From Rhabdophis nuchalis (Eukaryota; Chordata; Lepidosauria; Squamata; Natricidae), in contig CM077644.1 in NCBI GenBank assembly GCA_039707465.1, forward strand, positions 219,704,962 to 219,768,961: a stretch of DNA of 64,000 bases. Direction: 5' to 3'. Positions 11,930-22,097 of the stretch are shown piece after piece. Below the pieces are notes generated by a model. It saw only the letters and a program-made list of their open reading frames with translations. It was not told where the DNA came from and ran no database searches. Position numbers and translations under genes: made by a program. Numbering within the stretch: position 1 is the first letter of the stretch; every line of letters starts with the position of its first letter.

Positions 11930-12482
11930 GACAGTAGGTAGGTAGGTAGGTAGGTAGGTAGGTAGAGGGAGAAAGGAAGAAATATAGTAGGTAGGTAGGT
12001 AGTAGGTAGGTAGGTACATAGGTAGGGGGATGGATAGATATATAGTTAGAAATACAGTAGATAGGTAGGTAGAGGGATAGACAGAGAGGGAGAAATACAG
12101 TAGGTAGGCAGGTAGGGGGATAGGGGGATAGATAGAGAGGGAGAAATACAGTAGGTAGGTAGGTGGAGGGAGAAAGCAAGAAATACAATAGGTAGGTAAG
12201 TAGAGGGATAGACAGAGAGGGAGAAATACGGTAGGTAGGTAGGTGTATAGATAGCGAGAAATATGATAGGTAGGTAGGTAGAGGGATAGAGGGGGGAAAT
12301 ACAGTAGGTAGGTAGGTAGATAGAGGGAAAAATAAAGAAATACAGTAGGTAGGTAGAGGTATAGAGAGAGGGAGAAATACAGTAGGTAGGTAGGTAGAGG
12401 GATAGAGGGGGGAAATACAGTAGGTAGGTAGGTAGAGGGATAGATAGAGAGAGAGAGAGAGAAATACAGTAGGTAGGTAGGT
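11761..12482 (+). repeat. GATA / GAAA / GGTA satellite array with interspersed GAGGGATAGA-AGAAATACAG unit
   Basis: GATA repeats, then GAAA, then GGTA blocks, then a higher-order minisatellite in which GGTAGGTAGG alternates with AGAGGGAGAAATACAG. The latter phrase is shared with the linker of the upstream CR1 triplicate, so one amplification process links both. Reading frames through it are artefacts of the repeat. Confidence 0.92.
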
Positions 12483-12837
12483 TGGGGCTTATATGGTGGT
12501 TGGGTGTATGTGTGCAGGTGTAGATCTACACACAGATTGGTTGGCCATTTAACCAGACTGGGCCACAGCAACACGTGGCCGGGTATAACTAGTGTTCAAT
12601 AAAATGGGATGAGAGACCTTAGCTTATTTGGTTAATTTGGTTACCCGTGGGTCCAGGGGCATCTGCGTTGGAAGTTTAAAAAGGCAGGATGGTGGCTGTG
12701 AGTGCACAGTTGTAGCTACACAGGTTTTTACGTATGTTGTGGCAAAGGTTACATAAAAAAGAGAAGGGGGTTTGATCAATGAGACACAATAACCATCTGC
12801 ATTTTCTTGAAGCCCTTCTGTGAATCCCCAAGTGGCT

Positions 12838-13370
12838 ATAACCATTTCTCTTTCCATATTTCCATAACGGAGTGAGCTGCTGTTACCTGTCCCAGCTTCT
12901 GCCAACCTAGCAGTTTAAAAGCATGCTCTTGGGCTTTGAAACGGAGATGAGCACCACCCCCTAGAGGCCTGATGGCAAACCTATGGCACACATGCCACCT
13001 GTTGCACGCTGAACCATTTATGAGGGTACTCTGGAGGCTTCCCTGATAAGCCTTCTGAAGCTTTTGGATGGAGAAAAACGGGCAACCCGGAAGTCCATTC
13101 CCAAATTTCCGGTTTGTGTGTTGGGTCGTTTTCACCCTCCCCAGGCTCCAAGAAAGCCGTGTGCACATACATGGGGCAGTGAGTGGGTCACATGTGCATG
13201 CGCAGGAAGTGCAAGCACATGTGGAAGTGGGCACGCGAGTATGCGCGATAGCATGCACTTGTGTACTTTTGGCACCCAAGGCAAAAAAGGTTCGCCAATA
13301 CTGCCATAGAGTCAAGAACAACTAGAACATATATGCAAGTGGGGAACCTTTTACCTTTCCATATTACCAG
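12838..13370 (+). mobile_element. Sauria-type SINE fragment split by a hAT element
   Basis: Pieces of the tRNA-derived SINE (CCCAGCTTCTGCCAACCTAG, then GAGATGAGCACC, then GAACAACTAGAACATAT and ACCTTTTACC) lie on both sides of the hAT insertion at 12,967-13,303. Unit 4 has an equivalent SINE at 44,573-44,768, so SINE insertion predates the duplication. Confidence 0.75.
12967..13303 (+). mobile_element. hAT-type miniature element in the SINE
   Basis: Same family as 11,371-11,711, with CTGATGGCAAACC at the left and AGGTTCGCCAATACTG at the right. The 8-bp target duplication is CCCTAGAG / CCATAGAG (one mismatch). Confidence 0.75.
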
Positions 13371-14008
13371 TTGAAATAGCATCTTACTTTGCTGGCCATA
13401 TGACAGTTAAAAGATGAAAACCAGAGTTTCTTATGGCAGAATGTTGGAACAAAGATGTCAGCCAATAAACAGATCAAGAGCTCCAGGGCAATGTGTTAAA
13501 GCAGCAGAGGGATGAAAGCAGCAGCAGAATGAAACTGCAGTGGAGATAAAGAGGAAATTGCACCTTTAAGTCAAGAAAGAGCCACCAACTATTTCAGTGG
13601 CTTCTTACTAGAATTGAGTCAAATGCTTAAGACCAATACAAGCTTAGAGCCTAGTTAAAATTTGCTAAGGACTAGAAAATTCTTATACCAGCATAGTAAA
13701 TTGTTACAAATCACAGGTGAATAAATTACCTCAGAGTAACACCGAGTTAATTCCACATATTTTTCTGCCCACTAGACAGCTCACAAACACATATATACCT
13801 TGACTGTTTGTGTGTCTGTGTGTGCGTGTGTGTGTGTCTGTGTGTATATTTTATTTGTGTGAATGTGTGTGTATGTATACACACATACACACAAATAAAA
13901 TCTGAAAGGTTTGGTTTACTTGTTGAGGATGACAGATAATGTAATAAAAGTGAATGAAAGGAATGCTGAGCATTTGCAAACAGCCACCTCCTCCTCCTCC
14001 TCCTTCTC

Positions 14009-14009
14009 T

Positions 14010-14085
<76 letters not shown>

Positions 14086-14086
14086 T
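14009..14086 (+). repeat. TTTC microsatellite, shared by units 1, 2 and 4
   Basis: A long TTTC run flanked by AACAGCCACC(TCC)n and CAGTTCAAGGC. The same locus is at 19,427-19,513 in unit 2. In unit 4 (49,170-49,250) it is mostly TTCC with a short TTTC end. Array length and motif differ while flanks are conserved. Confidence 0.92.
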
Positions 14087-14414
14087 TCCAGTTCAAGGCT
14101 ACTCTTAAACCCACATTCTTAATTCAGCTTCTATGTAGTACCAAAATAAGCTGGGATCTAACTGTATACTCTTCTGTACATGGTGCTGTTCAGAATGGGC
14201 AACCATCACAGACCTCTAGGTATTTCACTTATCTAGAACACAGGACATGGGACTGGCCTCACATTGCAAATCCTGGAAAGAAAAAGATCTGTCAACTCAA
14301 GTGTCTTGATAGATAGATAGAAACCAGCATCTTGAATCAAGCCTGAGAAAAAACCCAGATGTCTATCAGATCCCAGCATAGAATATTCTTAAATAGTATA
14401 TTCTTGTATTCTTT

Positions 14415-14416
<2 letters not shown>

Positions 14417-14468
<52 letters not shown>
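14417..14468 (+). repeat. CA-dinucleotide microsatellite
   Basis: About 26 CA repeats. The counterpart in unit 2 (19,844-19,882) is shorter and interrupted by CATA. Confidence 0.95.
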
Positions 14469-14471
<3 letters not shown>

Positions 14472-15655
14472 CTCTATTCATTGTTGTTTCAAACATGGCT
14501 TCAGAAGAAGGGGTTCAGTTGTGGAATTGAATGAAAAAGGAAATAATTCTTTTTTGTTTCTGTTTATGAGCAGAAATATCTGGAAGACTTTGGTGGAAGA
14601 AATGTCCTTCTGGGTTCAGCTCCAAATGGGGAAGAAGACACTGGAGACATGGAGGCTGCTTGGAAAGATGGTTTAATGGTGGACAGGACCACATAGCTTG
14701 AGTCCTGAACAGAAAAGGTGATGACATGCTTCCATGTTGGGTGAAGAAGAAGAAAGAGAGAAAGAAGGGCTGAAAATTCCTGGCTTTATATTCTCTGTTT
14801 GGCCCCACCTCTCTGTTTCCTGTTCCTGTGTAAGAAAATGTATTCCAATTGGTTGTCAGACTCCCATGGGGCCATGCAGGGGCAACTCTCGAGGCTGTTT
14901 TTGAGTCTAGGTTTGAGTTTCCAAATGCTATGTGATGAGTGCCGTAAAGGGCTAATACTATCATGCCTTAATCCCACCACCCTGGAGCTGAAGGGGATAA
15001 TTCTTTATTATGTAGAATCGACTGGCTTGGGCATTTTAGAATGGCCCATTAAGAAAAGAGGGGACTATTAAGCGTGAGTCTGTTTCCTGCCTAAAAACAT
15101 GGTTTTCCATTTCTGATCAAGAGAAATATAATATTCGCCCCTTTCAATATTTCCTAGGATATTTCATTTTTCTAGGAGAGGGATGGGTTTTAACTTCTTA
15201 CAGCTTCATGATTTCAAGCTGCTCTTCCTATATAGAGTGTAAAATGTGTGTCTCATAAGCCACTGTCCCCAACACAAGAGTAGTGTAAATGGTCCAAGGG
15301 GTTATATGTTTGATTCCCACCAGACTCAGTTAAACTTCTTTTAAATGGCTTCTTTAAATGTTGATCAAGTTCATTGAAAGCTTTTGATGAACTGGGATCC
15401 TCCTGGATGTACCTTCCCCTACATAAACAACCTATTTCCAATATTATCCCATTCTCTTCATATGGTTTTCTATGTGTCATTTTCCTTTCACTAATAGTGG
15501 ATGCTCTGGAGAATTTATTTATTAAATGACGGTGTGTGTTAGAGGGATGACTGTTATTCAGTGATGTCATAATGATTCATAGAACACAGCATTGATACCT
15601 GGATTTCCTTTGTGGTTTCAATTCAAAAGGAAATTGCTCTAAAGACGACTAGACA

Positions 15656-18600
15656 CTGCAAAGAAATATTGTCTAAGAACAGAAAAGTCCTACTTGCATA
15701 GTTGCTGTTATACTGTAACCTTAGAGGTTCTAACTGAATTTATAATGTTTATCATTATAATGTTTATGTTTATACAATAAATGGATATTAAAATGTATTC
15801 CCTACTGGTGATAAGCTTGGCCTAATGCTAATCTTAAAATGAGGGCAGATCAGGTACGGTTGACCTGAGTTTCAAAGGAGAGAAGGAAAAAGCTCTGCAG
15901 TTCTGTTCTCATTGCGAGATAATTGGATCTCTATTCTGTTCGGCTCTATTGAGGACTATCAACTTTGGAAAATGATAAAAATGGAAGCGGGTAAATTTAC
16001 CATGCCCTTTATCAGTGCTAGGTACTACTATTTGAACTACTCCACATTGAATCTTGCAAGTCAATAGATACATTATGAAAGGTTCTAGTCAAGTCTGCTC
16101 TGCATTATTATTGTTTTAACTTGCAGAGTACGTTCACATGATTTTGATGATACAATCTGTCAGCTGAGAACACTTGCGGTCCACTTATTCAGCATCCAGC
16201 CCTTCAGTAGATGAACCAAAATGGTTAACCCTTCCTCCTCATCCTATTTGGGCAAGTCCCATTAAGTTTATCGTAAGCATCTGGCTTTCTCTGTACATAT
16301 CCTGGAAAAAGTCTATATATCTCTCTGTTCTAATTTCTCCCCAAATCCTTAACAAAAATCAAGATCACTGCTTGACTTCTTTCTTCCGAGCAGTGCATGG
16401 AAAAAAATTGAACTTGTTGCCTGGTGTCCTCTCACTTCCTCCACCGTATGTTTATCGTACATGTCATGCCTTACAGATAAACTACTCTTGTAGTCAATAC
16501 CCTGCTTCATATCATCTCAGACAAATTGTTGTCCCACCTTTGTTTGAAAACATGGAGTGGTGAAGACTTCTAACTGCAGAAAACAAGTGGTTCCAATGCT
16601 TTCAACTGCTTTCACATCGCCACTCATAAATGTGGTGTACAGATCCATAAGAGGTCTCAAATGATAAGGTGTGCAATCTGGGAATTTTGCAATTCCAAAG
16701 TACCTCCAATTATAACCAAAGTCCACTTGTGTTATTATGCATTTAGAAGCCATTCCCAGCACAGAAATTCATTCTTCTAAATGCAGAAAAAGTCTTAAGT
16801 TTGCTACAAGAAAGTACTGGATACATAGCACAAATGAACAATGGCAACTAAAGAATCAAAAACAAGATGGTTTTCAACAAGGATTTATTTTCTTCTACTT
16901 TCTGGAAATAAACTAACATTCAATTTGTGATAAACATGGGAATAACTTTATCTAGCAGAGTAAGTGCACATACAGAGAGAAAAATAAAGAGAAATACTTT
17001 CTAGAAACTTGTGCTTAGCTTTTATAAAGGAAAAGAAAACTTGGTTACAAAATTGCATTTACATAGAAAACCTAAATATCCAAACTGATCAGTCACTCTC
17101 TAGGTGAAGTTATCTGAAATTGCTGTTACTTTTAGCTGGCAGGCTCAATGATTTTGTGTTGGCTGAGTATGGTATGACTAGTCAAATGCATCTGGAGGGA
17201 TAGGGCTGGAAAAGATTGTCTTAAAGGAATTATAATGAATAAATATAATAAAAAAGAATGTCAACATCAAACCATAATTCTATTAACTGCCTTGTATAAC
17301 ACTCTTTATCCAATCAGAATATCTTTCTGTCAGAAGGGTGTAGACACCAGGATATTGACGGTTTCCACATCCTTCACCAAAGGCAACGATGGCTCTTTGT
17401 TCCCCGTTGCATATCAAAGGACCACCAGAATCACCCTGCGCAAAGGAGGAAAAAGGGGTGGGTAGGGAGAAGAGAAATTCTGCATTATTTGCAGTAATTG
17501 TATTTAATGTATTTATTCATTAAATCTCTCTGCTGCCCATCTGACTGATAAGCTTTATGCTTTTGTCTTTTAAGGACAATTATAATGTACAATAATGAAA
17601 GATTCATGCCATTGCCATCTCTTGATTAGACTACTGTAGTTCATTTTACAACGATGGCCCAAAGGTGATTCAAGAGCTGAAATTTGCACCAAGTGCACTG
17701 GCCTTCTTGCCGACTTTTGCTAACCAGCTTAGCCATAAATGATAACAGTGGGAGATGCTTTGGTTGCTGGCAGGTTCTGTTCAAATTCCAGAGGCTTTTT
17801 CTTGTGTAACTTGGGCCTTGGTTTTCTTTGGGAGTATATCCTTCCAATTTTGGCTGGCTGGGAGAGGGCCCTGCAAGTGCCCCATTCTGTGACTGGTCAC
17901 AGAATCAAGCTTCTGCCCTGAAGCATGGGAAAAAGTGGCAAGGCTTCGATTGCTTGATTTTGGCTTCCATATTGACTTTTTTTCACAGTCTGCAAACCTC
18001 CCTCCCCCCCCCCCCATGACTGAGTATCTCTCTTTGTCTCTGTTCTGTCTACCTTTCTCAGTCAAGCCTATCTTACAGAGATAATGGGGTGGGAAAAGAT
18101 AGGAAGAGGGAATCCTTGATGGAATTCCACCGAATAGACAAATAAACCTAAATCTAAAATGGCACTGTTTAGAAAATAGCTTTAATTCTCACATTACATA
18201 CATACTTGTCCTTATTTCACGATACCAGAACATGAGTTTAAGTCAACATATATATTTTTCCCAATATCTTTGAAGGAGAAGTGGAGAGGAGAAGAAATAG
18301 GTGTGTATGTTTCTGTGTGCATGTATCTGTGTGTGTGTTTGTGCTTTAGCTCACTCCCATCACTGCTTTCTTGATGAAGAAATGACCAAATACATTTAGT
18401 TGCCTAAAGATACAATCTATTCTACAAGTGTGAATTCTGAATAGGTTAAGAATGTTGCCACATCTAGGCAGAGAACGTGCCAGTTACACTTCATAGGAAG
18501 TGATAGGAAGATTTTACTAATTTTACAGTGGTTATTCCTGTAGTGTAGGACTTTGATTTCTTAGAACACTAGAATTTATTTTATTTTATTTTATTTTAAT

Positions 18601-19426
18601 AAATTTATATCCCGCCCTTCTCCACAGAGGACCCAGAAGCAGGCAAGTAGGATTACTCAATTGTTCAAATTCTGCTTTCGGTATATTATTTTTGAATTTC
18701 AAACATTCAGAGCAGGTAGATAGATATACTTACTTGACATGCATCCTTGCCTCCTCTCTTGTCACCAGCACAGACCATATTCATTGTCACTTTTGGCTTG
18801 GAATTGTAGTGGTTTCGACCATTGCAGATGTTTCTTGCAATGACAGTGACATTAACTTCACGGAGGACATATGATGGTGTTTTACTTCCACTCTGAGTAG
18901 TCCCCCAACCAGCTACCAGGCACTGTGTTCCTGGCTTGAGGTCACTATACACCCGAGGAAGCTTGACGATGGCAACATTCTGGTTAGGTTTTGCTTGTTT
19001 ATTAAGCTTAAATGAGACAAGAGGGAAGGCAAAAAAGATTAACCCTTACATTAACAATCAATATGGAAAGTCGCCCTATGTCAAAATTAAAATTTGCTAA
19101 GGACTAGAAAATTCTTATACCAGCATAGTAAATTGTTACAAATCACCGGTGAATAAATTACCTCAGAGTAACACCGAGTTAACTCCACATATTTTTCTGC
19201 CCACTAGACGGCTCACAAACACATATATACCTTGACTGTTTGTGTGTCTGTGTGTGTATTTTATTTGTGTGAATGTGTGTGTATGTATACACACATACAC
19301 ACACATTCACACAAATAAAATCTGAAAGGTTTGGTTTACTTGTTGAGGATGACAGATAATGTAATAAAACTGAATGAAAGGAATGCTGAGCATTTACAAA
19401 CAGCCACCTCCTCCTCCTCCTTCTCT

Positions 19427-19510
<84 letters not shown>

Positions 19511-20965
19511 TTCCAGTTCAAGGCTACTCTTAAACCCACATTCTTAATTCAGCTTCTATGCAGTACCAAAATAAGCTGGGATCTAACTGTATACTCTTCT
19601 GTACATGGTGCTGTTCAGAATGGGCAACCATCACAGACCTCTAGGTATTTCACTTATCTAGAAAACAGGACATGGGACTGGCCTCACATTGCAAATCCTG
19701 GAAAGAAAAAGATCTGTCAACTCAAGTGTCTTGATAGATAGATAGAAACCAGCATCTTGAATCAAGCCTGAGAAAAAACCCAGATATCTATCAGATCCCA
19801 GCATAGAATATTCTTAAATAGTATATTCTTGTATTCTTTCAAATACACACACACACACATACACACACACACACACACACACAGCTCTATTCATTCTTGT
19901 TTCAAACATGGCTTCAGAAGAAGGGGTTCAATTGTGGAATTGAATGAAAAAGGAAATAATTCTTTTTTGTTTCTGTTTATGAGCAGAAATATCTGGAAGA
20001 CTTTGGTGGAAGAAATGTCCTTCTGGGTTCAGCTCCAAATGGGGAAGAAGACACTGGAGACATGGAGGCTGCTTGGAAAGATGGTTTAATGGTGGACAGG
20101 ACCACATGGCTTGAGTCCTGAACAGAAGAGGTGATGACATGCTTTCATGTTGGGTGAAGAAGAAGAAAGAGAGAAAGAAGGGCTGAAAATTCCTGGCTTT
20201 ATACTCTCTGTTTGGCCCCACCTCTCTGTTTCCTGTTCCTGTGTAAGAAAATGTATTCCAATTGGTTGTCAGACTCCCATGGGGCCATGCAGGGGCAACT
20301 CTCGAGGCTGTTTTTGAGTCTAGGTTTGAGTTTCCAAATGCTATGTGATGAGTGCCGTAAAGGGCTAATACTATCATGCCTTAATCCCACCACCCTGGAG
20401 CTGAAGGGGATAATTCTTTATTATGTAGAATCGACTGGCTTGGGCGTTTTAGAATGGCCCATTAAGAAAAGAGGGGACTATTAAGCGTGAGTCTGTTTCC
20501 TGCCTAAAAACATGGTTTTCCATTTCTGATCAAGAGAAATATAATATTCGGCCCTTCCAATATTTCCTAGGATATTTCATTTTTCTAGGAGAGGGGTGGG
20601 TTTTAACTTCCTACAGCTTCATGATTTCAAGCTGCTCTTGCTATATAGAGTGTTAAGTGTGTGTCTCATAAGCCACTGTCCCCAACACAAGAGTAGTGTA
20701 AATGGTCCAAGTGGGTTATATGTTTGATTCCCACCAGACTCAGTTAAACTTCTTTTAAATGTCTTCTTTAAGTGTTGATCAAGTTCATTGAAAGCTTTTG
20801 ATAAACTGGGATCCTCCTGGATGTACCTTCCCCTACATAAACAGCCTATTTCCAATATTACCCCATTCTCTTCATATGGTTTTCTATGTGTAATTTTCCT
20901 TCCACTAATAGTGGATGCTCTGGAGAATTTATTTATTAAATGACGGTGTGTGTTAGAGGAATGAC
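15656..20965. repeat. Tandem segmental duplication unit 2 (internally deleted)
   Basis: 15.66-19.07 kb matches 1-3.47 kb almost base for base. From about 19,085 the sequence jumps to the equivalent of 13.65 kb in unit 1 and runs in parallel to about 15.54 kb. Around 10 kb (exons 1-3, upstream flank, Helitron site) is therefore missing. The 15.66-17.28 kb flank and the 19.09-20.96 kb stretch contain no recognisable gene. Short open frames in them change between copies and look non-coding. Confidence 0.88.
17283..19006 (-). pseudogene. Granzyme A-like gene 2: exons 4 and 5 only
   Basis: Exon 4 (19006-18734) and exon 5 (17435-17283) are fully open, keep splice acceptor and donor, and encode a C-terminal half with KDACQ, GDSGGP and a terminal IQGS. 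They are nearly identical to gene 1 and share its Ala214 (VAFG). Upstream of exon 4 the sequence leaves the granzyme unit at about 19,070-19,090 and joins DNA that in unit 1 lies at 13.65 kb, so exons 1-3, with the signal peptide, catalytic His and Asp, are deleted. A minus-strand AATAAA remains at 16889-16884. On its own it cannot make a protease. Because gene 3 lies upstream on the same strand and the exon 3/4 phase is 0, these exons could in principle be spliced onto gene 3 transcripts, which is an inference. Otherwise it is a recent truncated pseudogene. Confidence 0.9.
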
Positions 20966-22097
20966 TGCAAGCCAATAAATAGATTGTGAAAGATTCCAGT
21001 CACTAGTCTGAGATTAGGCATTATTATTGTTTTAACTTGCAGAGCAGATTCCCATGATTTGGTGATACAATCTGTCAGCTGAGAACACTTGCGGTCCACT
21101 TATTCAGGATCCAGCCCTTCAGTAGATGAACCAAAATGGTAAACCCTTCCTCCTCCTCCTATTTGGGCAAGTCCCATTAAGTTTATCGTAAGCATCTGGC
21201 TTTCTCTGTACATATCCTGGAAAAAGTCTATATATCTCTCTGTTCTAATTTCTCCCCAAATCCTTAACAAAAATCAAGATCACTGCTTGACTTCTTTCTT
21301 CTGAGGAGTGCATGGAAAAAAATTGAACTTGTTGCCTGGTGTCCTCTCACTTCCTCCACCGTATGTTTATCGTACATGTCATGCCTTACAGATAGACTAT
21401 TTACAGAAAACAAGTGGTTCCAATGCTTTCAACTGCTTTCACATCGCCACTCATAAAAGTGGTGTCTCAAATGAGGTCTCAAATGATAAGGACATAAGGT
21501 GTGCAATCTGGGAATTTTGCAATTCCAAAGTACCTCCAATTATAAGAAAAGTCCAATTATGTTATTATGCATTTAGAAACCATTCCCAGCATAGAAATTC
21601 ATTCTTCTAAATGCAGAAAAAGTCTTAGGTTTGCTACAAGAAAGTACTGGATACATAGCACAGATGAACAACGGCAACTAAAGAATCAAAAAACAAGATG
21701 GTTTTCAACAAGGATTTATTTTCTTCTACTTTCTGGAAATAAACTACCATTCCATTTGTGATAAACATGGGAATAACTTTATCTAGCAGAGTAAGTGCAC
21801 ATACAGAGAGAAAAATAAAGAGAAATACTTTCTAGAAACTTGTGCTTAGCTTTTTTAAAGGAAACTTGGTTACAAAATTGCATTTACATAGAAAACTTAA
21901 ATACCCAAACTGATCAGTCACTCTCTAGGTGAAGTATCTGAAATTGCTGTTACTTTTAGCTGGCAGGCTCAATGATTTTGTGTTGGCTGAGTATGGTGTG
22001 ACTAGTCAACTGCATCTGGAGGGCTGGAAAAGATTGTCTTTAAGGAATTATAATGAATGAATATAGTAAAGAAGAATGTCAACATCAACCCATAATT

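Larger units (their letters stand above)
7716..12592 (+). mobile_element. Non-autonomous Helitron, 4.88 kb, with captured or nested cargo
   Basis: The left end begins TCTATATAAATAAAAATG and the right end is CTAG (12,589-12,592), preceded by a hairpin with arms GGCCAC (12,561-12,566) and GTGGCC (12,575-12,580). The element sits between A (7,715) and T (12,593). Unit 4 has the empty site at about 44,330: CCATTGGCTTCA directly followed by GGTTCAAAAAAATGGGATGG. Terminal TC, 3' hairpin, CTRR end, A/T insertion and no target duplication are the defining Helitron features. No Rep/helicase ORF is present. The interior holds an L2/CR1-group LINE ORF, three CR1 fragments, a hAT element and a GATA/GGTA array. 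Whether each was captured or inserted later is not decided by the sequence. Confidence 0.85.
1..15655. repeat. Tandem segmental duplication unit 1 (left end outside window)
   Basis: Base 2 onwards matches about 15,651 onwards and about 31,930 onwards, defining the repeat register. The unit holds the 3' flank (1-1,240, no gene seen), gene 1 (1.6-6.5 kb), an upstream flank (6.7-7.7 kb, no gene seen), the Helitron (7.7-12.6 kb) and a distal flank (12.6-15.65 kb, no gene seen) that repeats almost base for base at 19.09-20.96 kb and partly at 30.97-31.93 kb. Units 1 and 2 share a small LINE tail in intron 4 that units 3 and 4 lack, so they are the closest pair. Confidence 0.88.

Noticed and set aside
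11706..12574. 276-codon frame rich in Tyr, Leu, Pro and Ser
   Set aside because: A translation of the GATA/GGTA satellite; any stop-free phase of the repeat gives this.
16174..16563. 129-codon frame and relatives in each unit's 3' flank
   Set aside because: The frame is open in unit 2 but broken or shifted in units 1, 3 and 4, so it is not conserved as protein.
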